Shown piece by piece: positions 1 to 7,059 of a stretch of 21,850 bases of DNA (positions within the stretch are counted from its first letter, which is position 1; the number at the start of each line of letters is the position of its first letter). Origin of the DNA: a virus. The stretch is taken from positions 1 to 21,850 of IMG/VR virus record IMGVR_UViG_3300038701_001425; one strand, given 5' to 3'. The notes below the pieces were generated by a model, which was given only the letters and a program-made list of their open reading frames with translations, was not told the origin of the DNA and did no database searches. Both the position numbers and the translations under genes were made by a program.

Positions 1-2814
1 ACTCTCAGATAACCGGATCACATTTCCATCTGGCTTAGCAATCTGGACTTGCTTGGGTGTAACCTTGCTGACAGTTCCGAGACCAGGAAGAACGTCGCCC
101 TCGCGCGCGTTGGCCAAGGCGATATTGCCAAAGCTCATGTCGTTCATATCACCAAGGCCGCCAATTGGCTCCTCTACACGAGCCTTGCGCATGTTCAGCT
201 TGCGGTTCGGGTAATCGACTTCGGCAGGGACGGCGCGCATCGGGTCGGTTTCTTGATCGGCGGGCGCGGTTTGGGGCTGATCCGGCGTAACGTCCTGATC
301 TGTCGCGGCTTCTGTCTTGATCGGGTTTTGATCCACGTTGGCGGCAGGATCAGCTGCCGTGCCGCCATCAACGGGGCTTGGCGTCAGTGCAGCGTCGGCG
401 TCGGCTGCCTCCTGCTGGCGAACACCGATGAAACCGCCACCGAACGGCTCGACGGTGTAGCCTGCGCCGAGACGCCCAAGGGCGATATCCTCGGTCGGGA
501 AAACAACCGGGTAGCCGCGATCATCCGTGAACACCGCCTCGCTAATCCGGCTTGCGTTCTCGCGCTCACGGCGCTGGCGCTCTTCCACGTCGCTGGCAAT
601 GGTCCCCACGTCCTCGCGCATCGCTTCAAGCGTGTCCTGCAAGGTCAACTGATACGCCTCGTCAGGCGTCATGCCGTCGGCCTGGCGGATTGCCACGCGC
701 TCGATGAAGGCATCAGGGTCAACGCCTGCAGGGATCGGCGGCATGGGAGCGGCTTGGGGCTGCCCTGTCCTGCTTGCGCCATTTTCCGGCCGCTGTGCCG
801 CATTTACTTCGGGCGTAGCGGAAACAATCTGCGCCACATCGGTAAAACTGCGGACCGGGATGTTTGGAAACATCTTCTGCAACGGGTCGATAATTTCGGG
901 ATGCGCAGGGTTGACCAATATGCCGGCGACGTTTTCCGGGGACGTGTTCGTGGAGCCTTTTTTGAAAGTGATGATAAAGGGCCCATCGCGGTATGCTGTG
1001 CCGCTCGCCGTAGTCCCGCCGCCAGCGTTTTGCCCCGCCAGAGGTGCGGTGTGCAACTTGGCATTGCCTGCGCCACCCACCAAATTAATCAGGTCTTTGA
1101 TCGCTTTTTCAAGCGTTGGAGACTTCGACATTCCGTGAGCGGGGATTGTGCTACCAGCATCGCCAACAGCGTCGAAAGCAGGGTTCGACAAAGCGGTGCC
1201 GTTTTCAAACCACGCATCGCTGCGGGTATTTCTGTTTTCGCGGTCCCAAGCAAGGGTTATATCTGCAAGTAAATCTGCAGGCTGCCTCGACACATCGTCC
1301 ACCGGCGAAACAATCACGTTGCCGCTGGCAATGTCGGCCAGGTCAATTTCGGCGGGCGCTCCGTCGGGCCCGCGGAACGACGCATAGCCTTGCGCGGGGT
1401 CTTCGCCGACGAAGGTTGCCGCGATAGGGTCGCTTAACTCGCCCGTTTCAGGATCGACCAACTGGATTTGCACAGGTTGATTGGGTTGGAAGCCGCCAAG
1501 GGCGGGCTGGGGCGCACCTGCCAGAACATCAGACACAGGCGACGGCGCTGCGGGGCGCTGACCTGCCGGGTCGAGCGGGTCAACGGCCTGCGGGCGCAAC
1601 ACATCGCTTGTGGGGGTCGGCTCCCCCTGCGGAGCCGAGGGGGGCGCAACAGGGGGAACCGGGCCGGATGCAGGGCCAGCGCCGGGAGGAACGGCACCTT
1701 GATCCGATCCGGCGTTCGGTAGTGGCTGGGGCTGCTGGCGGTTGCGATAGGCGTCTACACCCGCACCAATGCCGCCTGCGCCAGCACCAAGGACGGCACC
1801 GACAAGCGCCGCCTCGGTCGCGCCTTCAGTCCAGCCGCGTTCGGGATCGTAAAGCTGCTGCGCGACCATATTGTTAGCCACGGTCGCAAGGTATTCCTGC
1901 GCGGCTTCTTCACCGGCGGACTGCGCAATATCGACAAACCGCTTCATCACGCCGTTGCCGATCTTCTGGCGAACACCTTGAGGCAGGACTTTGAAGGCGC
2001 GAGCCATGGGCACAATTTCTGATGTACCAATAGCGGCGCCCCATCGCGCGGCCTGCTCAGCGACACCCTCCTCGGCCCCCATTTCGCGCGCCTCGCGGTA
2101 AAGCTGGCTGGCGTTCATGGCCGAACCGATGCCGGCACCGGTGGTTAAGCCCGCCACGGTGCCCCCAACGGGGCCGGCAACAGCCGTGCCTGCCGCACCT
2201 GCGGCCAAAGCTGCCCCACCCATGCCGACAAGGTTGCCCGCACCCTCAAACACCTGCCCCCAGAAAGAGCGGTCTTCCGGGTTGGGCGCACCAAACGTGT
2301 CGGCCACGCTGTCGCGCATCTGCTGACCGCGCGCGAAGCCCTCCATGTCGGCTGCGGGGGTGTCTGCGCTATCGGTTTGCGCTTGCGCAATGGCTGCGGC
2401 CTCTGGCATGGCTGCGAAAGGCTCGGCTACTCCGCGCACGAACTGCTGGCCGCGGCGCTTGGCGGTGTCGAGGAAACCCTCGTTCTCCAGCGCGGCCTGA
2501 TTGCGCTGCTGCACTGTGGGCGTGCCGTAAAGCTGCGCCCGAACCTCCGTCGCATAATCCCGGAAGCTGTTGCGCGCCTCGGGCCCGAAAACCTCCGCCA
2601 CAATCGCGGTCGGGTCTTCACCGGCCTTGAACCGGGGGCCAAGCTGCTGCCCTCGCTGGCGCGCAACGTTCAGAAACTCATCCGGCGTCTGTGCCCCCGC
2701 CTGTTCGCCAGCCGCAAACAAAACCTCAATGGGCGTTCCGGTCTCGATGGCGATGTCTTCAAGTGCGGTTTTGGTGTTGACCTGATCGGGGCCAAAGACG
2801 GGCATATCGTTCAT
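1..2814 (-). CDS. Very large virion/ejection-type protein, 3' end outside window (partial)
   Basis: This frame is open for 938 codons from an ATG at 2814 to the left edge with no stop, so the C-terminus is missing. The start is supported by GAGG six bases upstream of the ATG. The N-terminal 180 residues are polar and Gln/Ala-rich. A Gly/Ala-rich, membrane-like stretch lies at about residues 190-233 and a second at about 335-355. Between them are helical segments rich in Glu and Gln (about 295-330), an arrangement I associate with large phage ejection or polyvalent proteins. Residues about 360-430 form a Pro/Ala linker, and a more globular region with the motif PVRSF follows at about 565-680. 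Its place at the end of the tail/ejection block, after other probable internal virion proteins, fits a protein injected with DNA. No catalytic motif is visible in the part present; enzymatic domains could lie beyond the edge. Confidence 0.85.
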   Translation of the reverse strand, partial: MNDMPVFGPDQVNTKTALEDIAIETGTPIEVLFAAGEQAGAQTPDEFLNVARQRGQQLGPRFKAGEDPTAIVAEVFGPEARNSFRDYATEVRAQLYGTPTVQQRNQAALENEGFLDTAKRRGQQFVRGVAEPFAAMPEAAAIAQAQTDSADTPAADMEGFARGQQMRDSVADTFGAPNPEDRSFWGQVFEGAGNLVGMGGAALAAGAAGTAVAGPVGGTVAGLTTGAGIGSAMNASQLYREAREMGAEEGVAEQAARWGAAIGTSEIVPMARAFKVLPQGVRQKIGNGVMKRFVDIAQSAGEEAAQEYLATVANNMVAQQLYDPERGWTEGATEAALVGAVLGAGAGGIGAGVDAYRNRQQPQPLPNAGSDQGAVPPGAGPASGPVPPVAPPSAPQGEPTPTSDVLRPQAVDPLDPAGQRPAAPSPVSDVLAGAPQPALGGFQPNQPVQIQLVDPETGELSDPIAATFVGEDPAQGYASFRGPDGAPAEIDLADIASGNVIVSPVDDVSRQPADLLADITLAWDRENRNTRSDAWFENGTALSNPAFDAVGDAGSTIPAHGMSKSPTLEKAIKDLINLVGGAGNAKLHTAPLAGQNAGGGTTASGTAYRDGPFIITFKKGSTNTSPENVAGILVNPAHPEIIDPLQKMFPNIPVRSFTDVAQIVSATPEVNAAQRPENGASRTGQPQAAPMPPIPAGVDPDAFIERVAIRQADGMTPDEAYQLTLQDTLEAMREDVGTIASDVEERQRRERENASRISEAVFTDDRGYPVVFPTEDIALGRLGAGYTVEPFGGGFIGVRQQEAADADAALTPSPVDGGTAADPAANVDQNPIKTEAATDQDVTPDQPQTAPADQETDPMRAVPAEVDYPNRKLNMRKARVEEPIGGLGDMNDMSFGNIALANAREGDVLPGLGTVSKVTPKQVQIAKPDGNVIRLSES

Positions 2815-2829
2815 GGTGAGCCTCACAGC

Positions 2830-2860
2830 AAAAAGGGCCGGCGCTTTTGCGTCCGGCCCC
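2830..2860 (-). terminator. Rho-independent terminator-like hairpin upstream of the largest gene
   Basis: On the minus strand the stem is GGGCCGG paired with CCGGCCC, continued after one bulged A by CGC/GCG around an AAAA loop, and followed directly by TTTTT. It lies in the 99-base gap between the 536-aa gene (stop at 2914) and the large gene (start at 2814). It could end the upstream transcript or act as a partial terminator that lowers expression of the downstream gene. Confidence 0.8.
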
Positions 2861-2861
2861 T

Positions 2862-2877
2862 TATACCACATATTGGT
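2862..2877 (-). promoter_or_regulatory. Copy A of the CAAYATGTKGTAT motif
   Basis: The minus strand reads CAATATGTGGTATAAG. It contains TGGTATAAG, close to an extended -10 promoter element (TGnTATAAT). It is also an inverted repeat, TACCA-N5-TGGTA. The same motif occurs in three other non-coding positions (13765-13787, 20164-20178, 20205-20220). Here it sits immediately upstream of the terminator hairpin. Whether it is a promoter or an operator cannot be decided from sequence alone. Confidence 0.35.
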
Positions 2878-2913
2878 ACTCAATAAATATCAGACACAAT
2901 ATATTGCGTCCAA

Positions 2914-4524
2914 TTATTGAAACGTCGGCACGACCTGATTGTTACTTCCTCCGGTCACGGCTCCGACACCGCTTGCCGCGCCTGCGGGCGGAGGCGATGC
3001 GGACTGCTCCGGCACAAGGTCAGGCCGGACCGCGCGGATGCGCTGCTTGACCATTTCAATTCGGCTGGCCAGCTCTTCTTGGCTGATAGCGTTTTTCTCG
3101 TAATCGACGAAAGAATCGCTGTCGAACATTTCCTTGAAGGCGCTATCAAACGCTTCTTGGTAAGATTCAGCGTTGGCGATCCGCTTGGCCACTGCTGCGG
3201 CAACACGCTCTTTCTGGCGATCATAAGCCGCCGTCGGCGCGCCATAATCGCTTATTGCAGCGATGACCTGCTGCATACCCTGATATTCCTGTTCAAACAC
3301 CTCGCCCGTGCTTTTATTGCGCAGAGCAAGGACAGCGCCAACAGCTTGACCGTTGTCCGTGGTTATCAAGCGCGTGCCCTTCGTGTCGACGGACCATTCC
3401 CCGTCGCGGTCATACGACTTTGCCATGTTGTCGATGGCGGTAGTGAAGGCATCACTATCACCATAGTTCGCCGCGATGACAGCCTGGTTCATGTATCTCA
3501 TGCCCTTTTGCGTCCGTTCGTTCTGGACGAAATCACGGAACTGTTTGGCGCCGGTGATATCGCCTGCTTGCAGCATTTTCAGAAAAATGGCGTCGGATCG
3601 CTCGATCAGAAAGTCCATGCCCGACTGCACGCCGTTTTTCATGGCCTTGGGCGGCACCTTTCCCAAACGAACGCTTGATCCGTCGCCCATGCTGAGATCA
3701 ATGGCCTCGGGGCCGCGCCCTGACTCCATTGCCTCCTGAATAGACATGCCTTTGGGCAGACGCAGCGGCCCTGTCTTTTCAGGCCGCTTGCCGGTATCGG
3801 GCTCGGCGGGGGCTGGCTTCCCGTCAGCTTTTGGCTCAGTCTGGCCCTCTGCCAGTTTTCGCCTGAAGTAAGCAGGCTCGGCATCATAATCTGCGGCTGT
3901 TTTCCCGCGGCCAGAGCTGAATCCATTTCTGAGCTGATCGCGCGCTACATTGTAAGCGATATCTGACTGACGCTCCAACTTTGCACCAAGCCCTGTCGCG
4001 CCCAAGACAGAAAACCCTGTGCCTGCGGCATCAACCGCCGCTCCATAGAGGCCAGAACCTGCCGCCGACATGGCCCCTGCAACCCGATCCGCGCCATAGC
4101 CGACTGCGCCCCATACTTTGTCGCGAGTAGCTTCGGCTTCGAGTTCGCGTGGTGTCTTTCGGCGCGGCGCGGCTTCCGGGTCACGTATATGAACGTCAGC
4201 ATTTCGCTGTGGCGGCCCACGGCGCTGAGCCGCGGCCTCCATGGCGTTCATCGGTATCCGCCGCTCTGGCGCTGCTGCGGGAGACTGGCTTTGCGGCCAT
4301 GCAAGGAATTGCTCAACCTCGGGCGGCGCCTGATTGGGACGCGCACCCCCGCTTGCCGGAGCTTCAACCGGCGCGTTAGGTGCCTGTGTGGCGGCTTCTC
4401 GCTGTGGCGAAGGAGCCTCAACTGACGCAAGGTATCGCTCAATTTCAGCCTGCATGGTTTCATTTGGCGTCCCTTGCGGGAATGACGCCACAGAGCCATC
4501 CGGCAATCTCACCTCAATGTTCAT
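2914..4524 (-). CDS. Probable internal virion / ejection protein, 536 aa
   Basis: The ATG at 4524 overlaps the preceding stop as ATGA, so the gene is translationally coupled to its upstream neighbour. The first 30 residues (V-R-L-P-D-G, then F-P-Q-G-T-P) resemble a short N-terminal motif seen at the start of many phage internal virion proteins. Residues about 35-125 are Pro/Ala/Gln-rich and probably disordered. A small Gly/Ala-rich segment follows at about 140-180. The C-terminal half (about 270-510) looks helical with regular Lys/Glu/Arg, and the last 25 residues are low complexity. I know no enzymatic motif in it. The assignment rests on position between the S74-domain protein and the very large terminal gene, and on composition. 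Function is inferred, not seen. Confidence 0.8.
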   Translation of the reverse strand: MNIEVRLPDGSVASFPQGTPNETMQAEIERYLASVEAPSPQREAATQAPNAPVEAPASGGARPNQAPPEVEQFLAWPQSQSPAAAPERRIPMNAMEAAAQRRGPPQRNADVHIRDPEAAPRRKTPRELEAEATRDKVWGAVGYGADRVAGAMSAAGSGLYGAAVDAAGTGFSVLGATGLGAKLERQSDIAYNVARDQLRNGFSSGRGKTAADYDAEPAYFRRKLAEGQTEPKADGKPAPAEPDTGKRPEKTGPLRLPKGMSIQEAMESGRGPEAIDLSMGDGSSVRLGKVPPKAMKNGVQSGMDFLIERSDAIFLKMLQAGDITGAKQFRDFVQNERTQKGMRYMNQAVIAANYGDSDAFTTAIDNMAKSYDRDGEWSVDTKGTRLITTDNGQAVGAVLALRNKSTGEVFEQEYQGMQQVIAAISDYGAPTAAYDRQKERVAAAVAKRIANAESYQEAFDSAFKEMFDSDSFVDYEKNAISQEELASRIEMVKQRIRAVRPDLVPEQSASPPPAGAASGVGAVTGGSNNQVVPTFQ

Positions 4525-4958
4525 GCCATTGTCTCCGGAATAAGGCCCCGCTGAGGATCATACGCAAGGCGCATCGGCTGCTGTGGAATGTTTGCCGCAG
4601 GCAGCGCGGACATTTCAACAGGCGTGCCGAAGGACAACGGCGGCCCGTTTCTTGGAACCGCATCCATGATCGACATCCCGCCGAAGGACAGCGGCGGACC
4701 TCCGGCAGGGGCGGTTGTGGATTCAGGCGCGCGACCATAGTCCGCCGTTTCACTGGCGATAATATCACCTCGGGATGGGCCGCGTTTTTTGTTTGCCCGC
4801 TTCATGGCGAGCTCGTGCTTCTGGCGGTCCCAGCCGTGCTTTTCGCCTTCGCGCTCAAAGCGCGTGTCTTCCATCTTCCGAAGGCGCTTGTTGTTGTCCA
4901 TCGTGTCGCGGGCCTGCATCCCCCGGAACACGCCGTCCACAAAACTGCCGATTGCCAT
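4521..4958 (-). CDS. Small virion-associated protein, 145 aa, unknown function
   Basis: I chose the ATG at 4958 because GGAGG lies six bases upstream. A longer frame reaching 5174 would overlap the S74 gene and gives an Arg-rich, unlikely sequence. Residues about 15-60 are strongly charged and helical (alternating Lys, Arg, Glu), probably a coiled coil. The rest is Pro/Gly-rich with two copies of GPPLSFG (or a near copy), suggesting short linear motifs that contact another virion protein. It starts 11 bases after the S74 gene and overlaps the next gene by ATGA, so it belongs to the same late operon. I do not recognise the family. Confidence 0.75.
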   Translation of the reverse strand: MAIGSFVDGVFRGMQARDTMDNNKRLRKMEDTRFEREGEKHGWDRQKHELAMKRANKKRGPSRGDIIASETADYGRAPESTTAPAGGPPLSFGGMSIMDAVPRNGPPLSFGTPVEMSALPAANIPQQPMRLAYDPQRGLIPETMA

Positions 4959-4969
4959 GACTGGCCTCC

Positions 4970-6022
4970 TTACGCTGCTGCATGGCGCTTGGATGCGCCC
5001 ATTTTGTCTACCTTGGCGGCGAGTTCCTGAACCGCCCCCATCGTCACGCCGATCGCGTCTATGACGCTGATCTCTTTGCCGTTGCCCAGACCTGTCGCCT
5101 TCTGGAAGTCCTCTGCATAGGGCCCGATGTGCTTCTTGCCGCCACCGTCGCCCATACCCTGCTTGTATTCCCATTCCTCGACCGGCATGTCGCGCACCGC
5201 ATCGAGGACGGACATAGGCTTGCGCTTGGCTGTCTTATATTCCTTGGAGGACATCATGGCGAAGCCCGCGACGGAACCTGCCGCGCCGGCGATATCGCCG
5301 AGTAGGGATTGGCTGCCCTGCCATGCCCGCAAGTTGTTCTGATACTGATTGTTCAGCGTGCTTGCGAGATTTCTTTGCCCCTGCATCGCGGTTGAGGCGC
5401 CGTTTGCAACCATGTTTGCCGCGTTGCTGATGCCATTCATGCCCGCGTTCATCCCGGTGCTGCCCGCATTGGTCCCCATCTGAAAGCTGGTTCCGGGGTT
5501 GACGGACAGGCCCCGCCCCATGTCGATTGAGGACGCGCGCAGGGAACGACCTGTAGCCTCAGTGTTGCGCCGGGCAGCATTTGCGGCGCCCGCCGCCGCC
5601 AAGGCCTCGGTTGTCTGCGCCCTGTTTGCAGAGGATTGATAGCGCCCGGAATTGGGGTTGACCCCGACGGCTGCCATTTGGCGTTCGTTCTGCTTGCGTC
5701 CGAGAGCGAATTGCTGGCGCACATCTGCCACGGCTTCGTCAGCGGCCATAGCCTTGCGCTCAGGGCTGTCATACGCGTTCGCTTCCGCAATCCAGTCATC
5801 TTGCAGCGGGACAAAGGTGTCCGTGTAGCGCGCGCGGTCCTCAGCGGCCCAGCCGTCCGTGACCGCGGCGCGGTCCATCATCCAGCCCATATACTCGCGC
5901 GACATATCCAGTTGTTGCTGCGCGAAACGCTCCTGCGCTTTTTGCGCTCGGTCGGCGATCCGTGCTTGCTCCAAAGCGGCCATGCCGATCATCGGGTCTG
6001 GCCGTGGCGGTTTGCTTCCCAT
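4970..6022 (-). CDS. Helical virion protein with C-terminal peptidase S74 intramolecular chaperone, 350 aa
   Basis: Residues 15-160 are helical and rich in Ala, Gln, Arg and Met. Residues about 165-235 are Gly/Asn/Met-rich, and a short hydrophobic Gly/Ala stretch lies at about 241-257. From residue 257 the sequence matches the peptidase S74 (endosialidase-type) chaperone pattern. It has S258-S-K-E-Y-K263 with the Ser and Lys spaced as in the self-cleaving dyad, then W284-x-Y286, then H298-I-G-P and an aspartate-containing helix to the end. In known proteins this domain helps trimer folding of fibres or spikes and then cuts itself off. Here it sits on a body that looks more like an ejection or internal protein than a beta-rich fibre, which is unusual. 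It begins one base after the GNAT-like gene (TGACATG), with GAGGA upstream. Confidence 0.85.
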   Translation of the reverse strand: MGSKPPRPDPMIGMAALEQARIADRAQKAQERFAQQQLDMSREYMGWMMDRAAVTDGWAAEDRARYTDTFVPLQDDWIAEANAYDSPERKAMAADEAVADVRQQFALGRKQNERQMAAVGVNPNSGRYQSSANRAQTTEALAAAGAANAARRNTEATGRSLRASSIDMGRGLSVNPGTSFQMGTNAGSTGMNAGMNGISNAANMVANGASTAMQGQRNLASTLNNQYQNNLRAWQGSQSLLGDIAGAAGSVAGFAMMSSKEYKTAKRKPMSVLDAVRDMPVEEWEYKQGMGDGGGKKHIGPYAEDFQKATGLGNGKEISVIDAIGVTMGAVQELAAKVDKMGASKRHAAA

Positions 6023-6023
6023 G

Positions 6024-6449
6024 TCAGTCGTCCTCTTTTAGCCAAGGGCACTCGTCCCGCGTCATGCCGAAATATACACCATCCGTGCCGTCATGTGCAC
6101 CACATTTAGTAGCGCCTTCAACTTTGAACCCTATATGTAGGCAAGCTGTTAGCGCGGGGATATTCCACGACGGGATTGTCGTTTTGATTTTGCGAACGCC
6201 CAGAAACTTGAATGCGTATCCGAAAACCACGCTGAACACCGAGCGTTGCGCCCACGTCTTGCGCCTGTTGCTTGCGATGTGAATGTCGCAAGAGTTTTCG
6301 CAGCGGTTGTCGATCGTCACCACCGCGTGCAGCACGCCTGCGTCATCCACCACGCCCAAGGCAATGCTGTCGTCGCGCATGGCCACCTGCCCATGCCAGA
6401 TAGCGGCTTGGCGCAAGAGGGCCTGCTGGTTGTCCATTGTAACGCGCAT
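6024..6449 (-). CDS. GNAT-like N-acetyltransferase family protein, 141 aa
   Basis: The start at 6449 overlaps the stop of the preceding gene (TAATG), so I prefer it to a longer frame. The C-terminal half (about residues 80-125) matches the helix-strand-helix of phage GNAT-like proteins: F-x-Y-A-F-x-x-L-G-V-x-K-I-x-T-x-I, then N-x-P-A-L, then H-I-G-F-K-V-E-G. This is the region that carries the acetyl-CoA fold's last helix and beta strand in RimJ/RimL-type enzymes. The classical pyrophosphate-binding loop (Q/R-x-x-G-x-G/A) is not clear; the segment A-S-N-R-R-K-T-W-A stands in its place, so activity is uncertain. Similar small genes occur near tail and internal protein genes of podoviruses, and their substrate is not known to me. 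Confidence 0.7.
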   Translation of the reverse strand: MRVTMDNQQALLRQAAIWHGQVAMRDDSIALGVVDDAGVLHAVVTIDNRCENSCDIHIASNRRKTWAQRSVFSVVFGYAFKFLGVRKIKTTIPSWNIPALTACLHIGFKVEGATKCGAHDGTDGVYFGMTRDECPWLKEDD

Positions 6450-6670
6450 TACGCTGTCCCCGGCTGTGTCGGCCACACAGGGTTAAACGGGTCAGCCGTG
6501 TTGCTAGGCAGGTCACGCAGTGCCTGGCGATATGTGGCCCATGCTGCGGCGTCCACGGGCGCATCTGCTACTTGTGTCCAGTCGGATGCAGCAAGGCGGC
6601 GGTTACGCTCGATACGCAGAGCATCCCATGCAGCTGCTTCCCGGCGCGCATTAGTCACGGTGATCTTCAT
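6449..6670 (-). CDS. Tail fibre assembly chaperone-like protein, 73 aa
   Basis: The sequence carries the recognisable pattern of small tail-fibre assembly proteins: R-N-R-x-L-A-x-S-D-W-T-Q, then D-A-P-V near residue 40, then W-x-x-Y-R-Q-A-L-R-D-L-P, then N-P-V-W-P near the end. Such proteins bind fibres and help them trimerise or attach. The ATG at 6670 overlaps the stop of the preceding gene (ATGA), and GAGGTG lies eight bases upstream. A longer upstream reading would overlap most of the neighbour and is rejected. The position, two genes after the tail fibre, fits the assigned role. Confidence 0.85.
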   Translation of the reverse strand: MKITVTNARREAAAWDALRIERNRRLAASDWTQVADAPVDAAAWATYRQALRDLPSNTADPFNPVWPTQPGTA

Positions 6671-7059
6671 GTGACTGTCACCTCGCAAGATGCCTCGACC
6701 CACGGAAACGGCGGGCGCAGGGTCACGGGCCATACGCCGGGCGCGGCGAAGCTCAAGGTTAGACCGGTTTCATCCGTCGTCCCAACAACCTCGCCGTCTA
6801 TCTCGACCTCTGTGCCAGCGGGCACGTCCAATATTACCCAATCGGTGTTGGCTGTGATGGTATAGGCTGTTGGTAATCCGATGACTGGGCGCGGAGCCAC
6901 GGTTCCGTTGAGGATGTAGTCACCCTCAAAATTAAAGTCTTCCGTGTGTATTGATCCCAACTCGCTTCTAGGCGGTGTTGAGTACTCTTCAGACCCAAAG
7001 TTGAACCCTATTATTTTCCCACTATTTTGGTCTAAGTTTTTTTCAAACCAAACTATCAT
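6667..7059 (-). CDS. Fibre-linked structural protein, 130 aa
   Basis: The ATG at 7059 overlaps the tail fibre stop as ATGA and has AGGGGA seven bases upstream. An ATG six codons earlier would overlap the fibre gene by 22 bases and is less likely. The first 70 residues are polar and come from unusually AT-rich DNA. The rest is beta-rich (T-E-V-E-I-D-G-E-V-V-G-T-T, then a Pro-rich W-P-V-T-L-R-P-P-F-P-W) and looks like a small Ig-like or PEGA-like sandwich. It may cap the fibre or be an adhesin-like part of it. No family is certain, and the context between fibre and fibre-assembly chaperone is the main clue. Confidence 0.75.
   Translation of the reverse strand: MIVWFEKNLDQNSGKIIGFNFGSEEYSTPPRSELGSIHTEDFNFEGDYILNGTVAPRPVIGLPTAYTITANTDWVILDVPAGTEVEIDGEVVGTTDETGLTLSFAAPGVWPVTLRPPFPWVEASCEVTVT

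Noticed and set aside
49-1272. 407-codon plus-strand open frame
   Set aside because: It is antisense to the large minus-strand gene that is open across 1-2814. Its composition (Arg, His and Cys-rich) is typical of a high-GC shadow frame.
5000-5174. N-terminal extension of the 145-aa gene up to 5174
   Set aside because: It is out-of-frame overlap with the S74 domain and gives Arg/Gly-rich nonsense. A strong ribosome site precedes ATG 4958.
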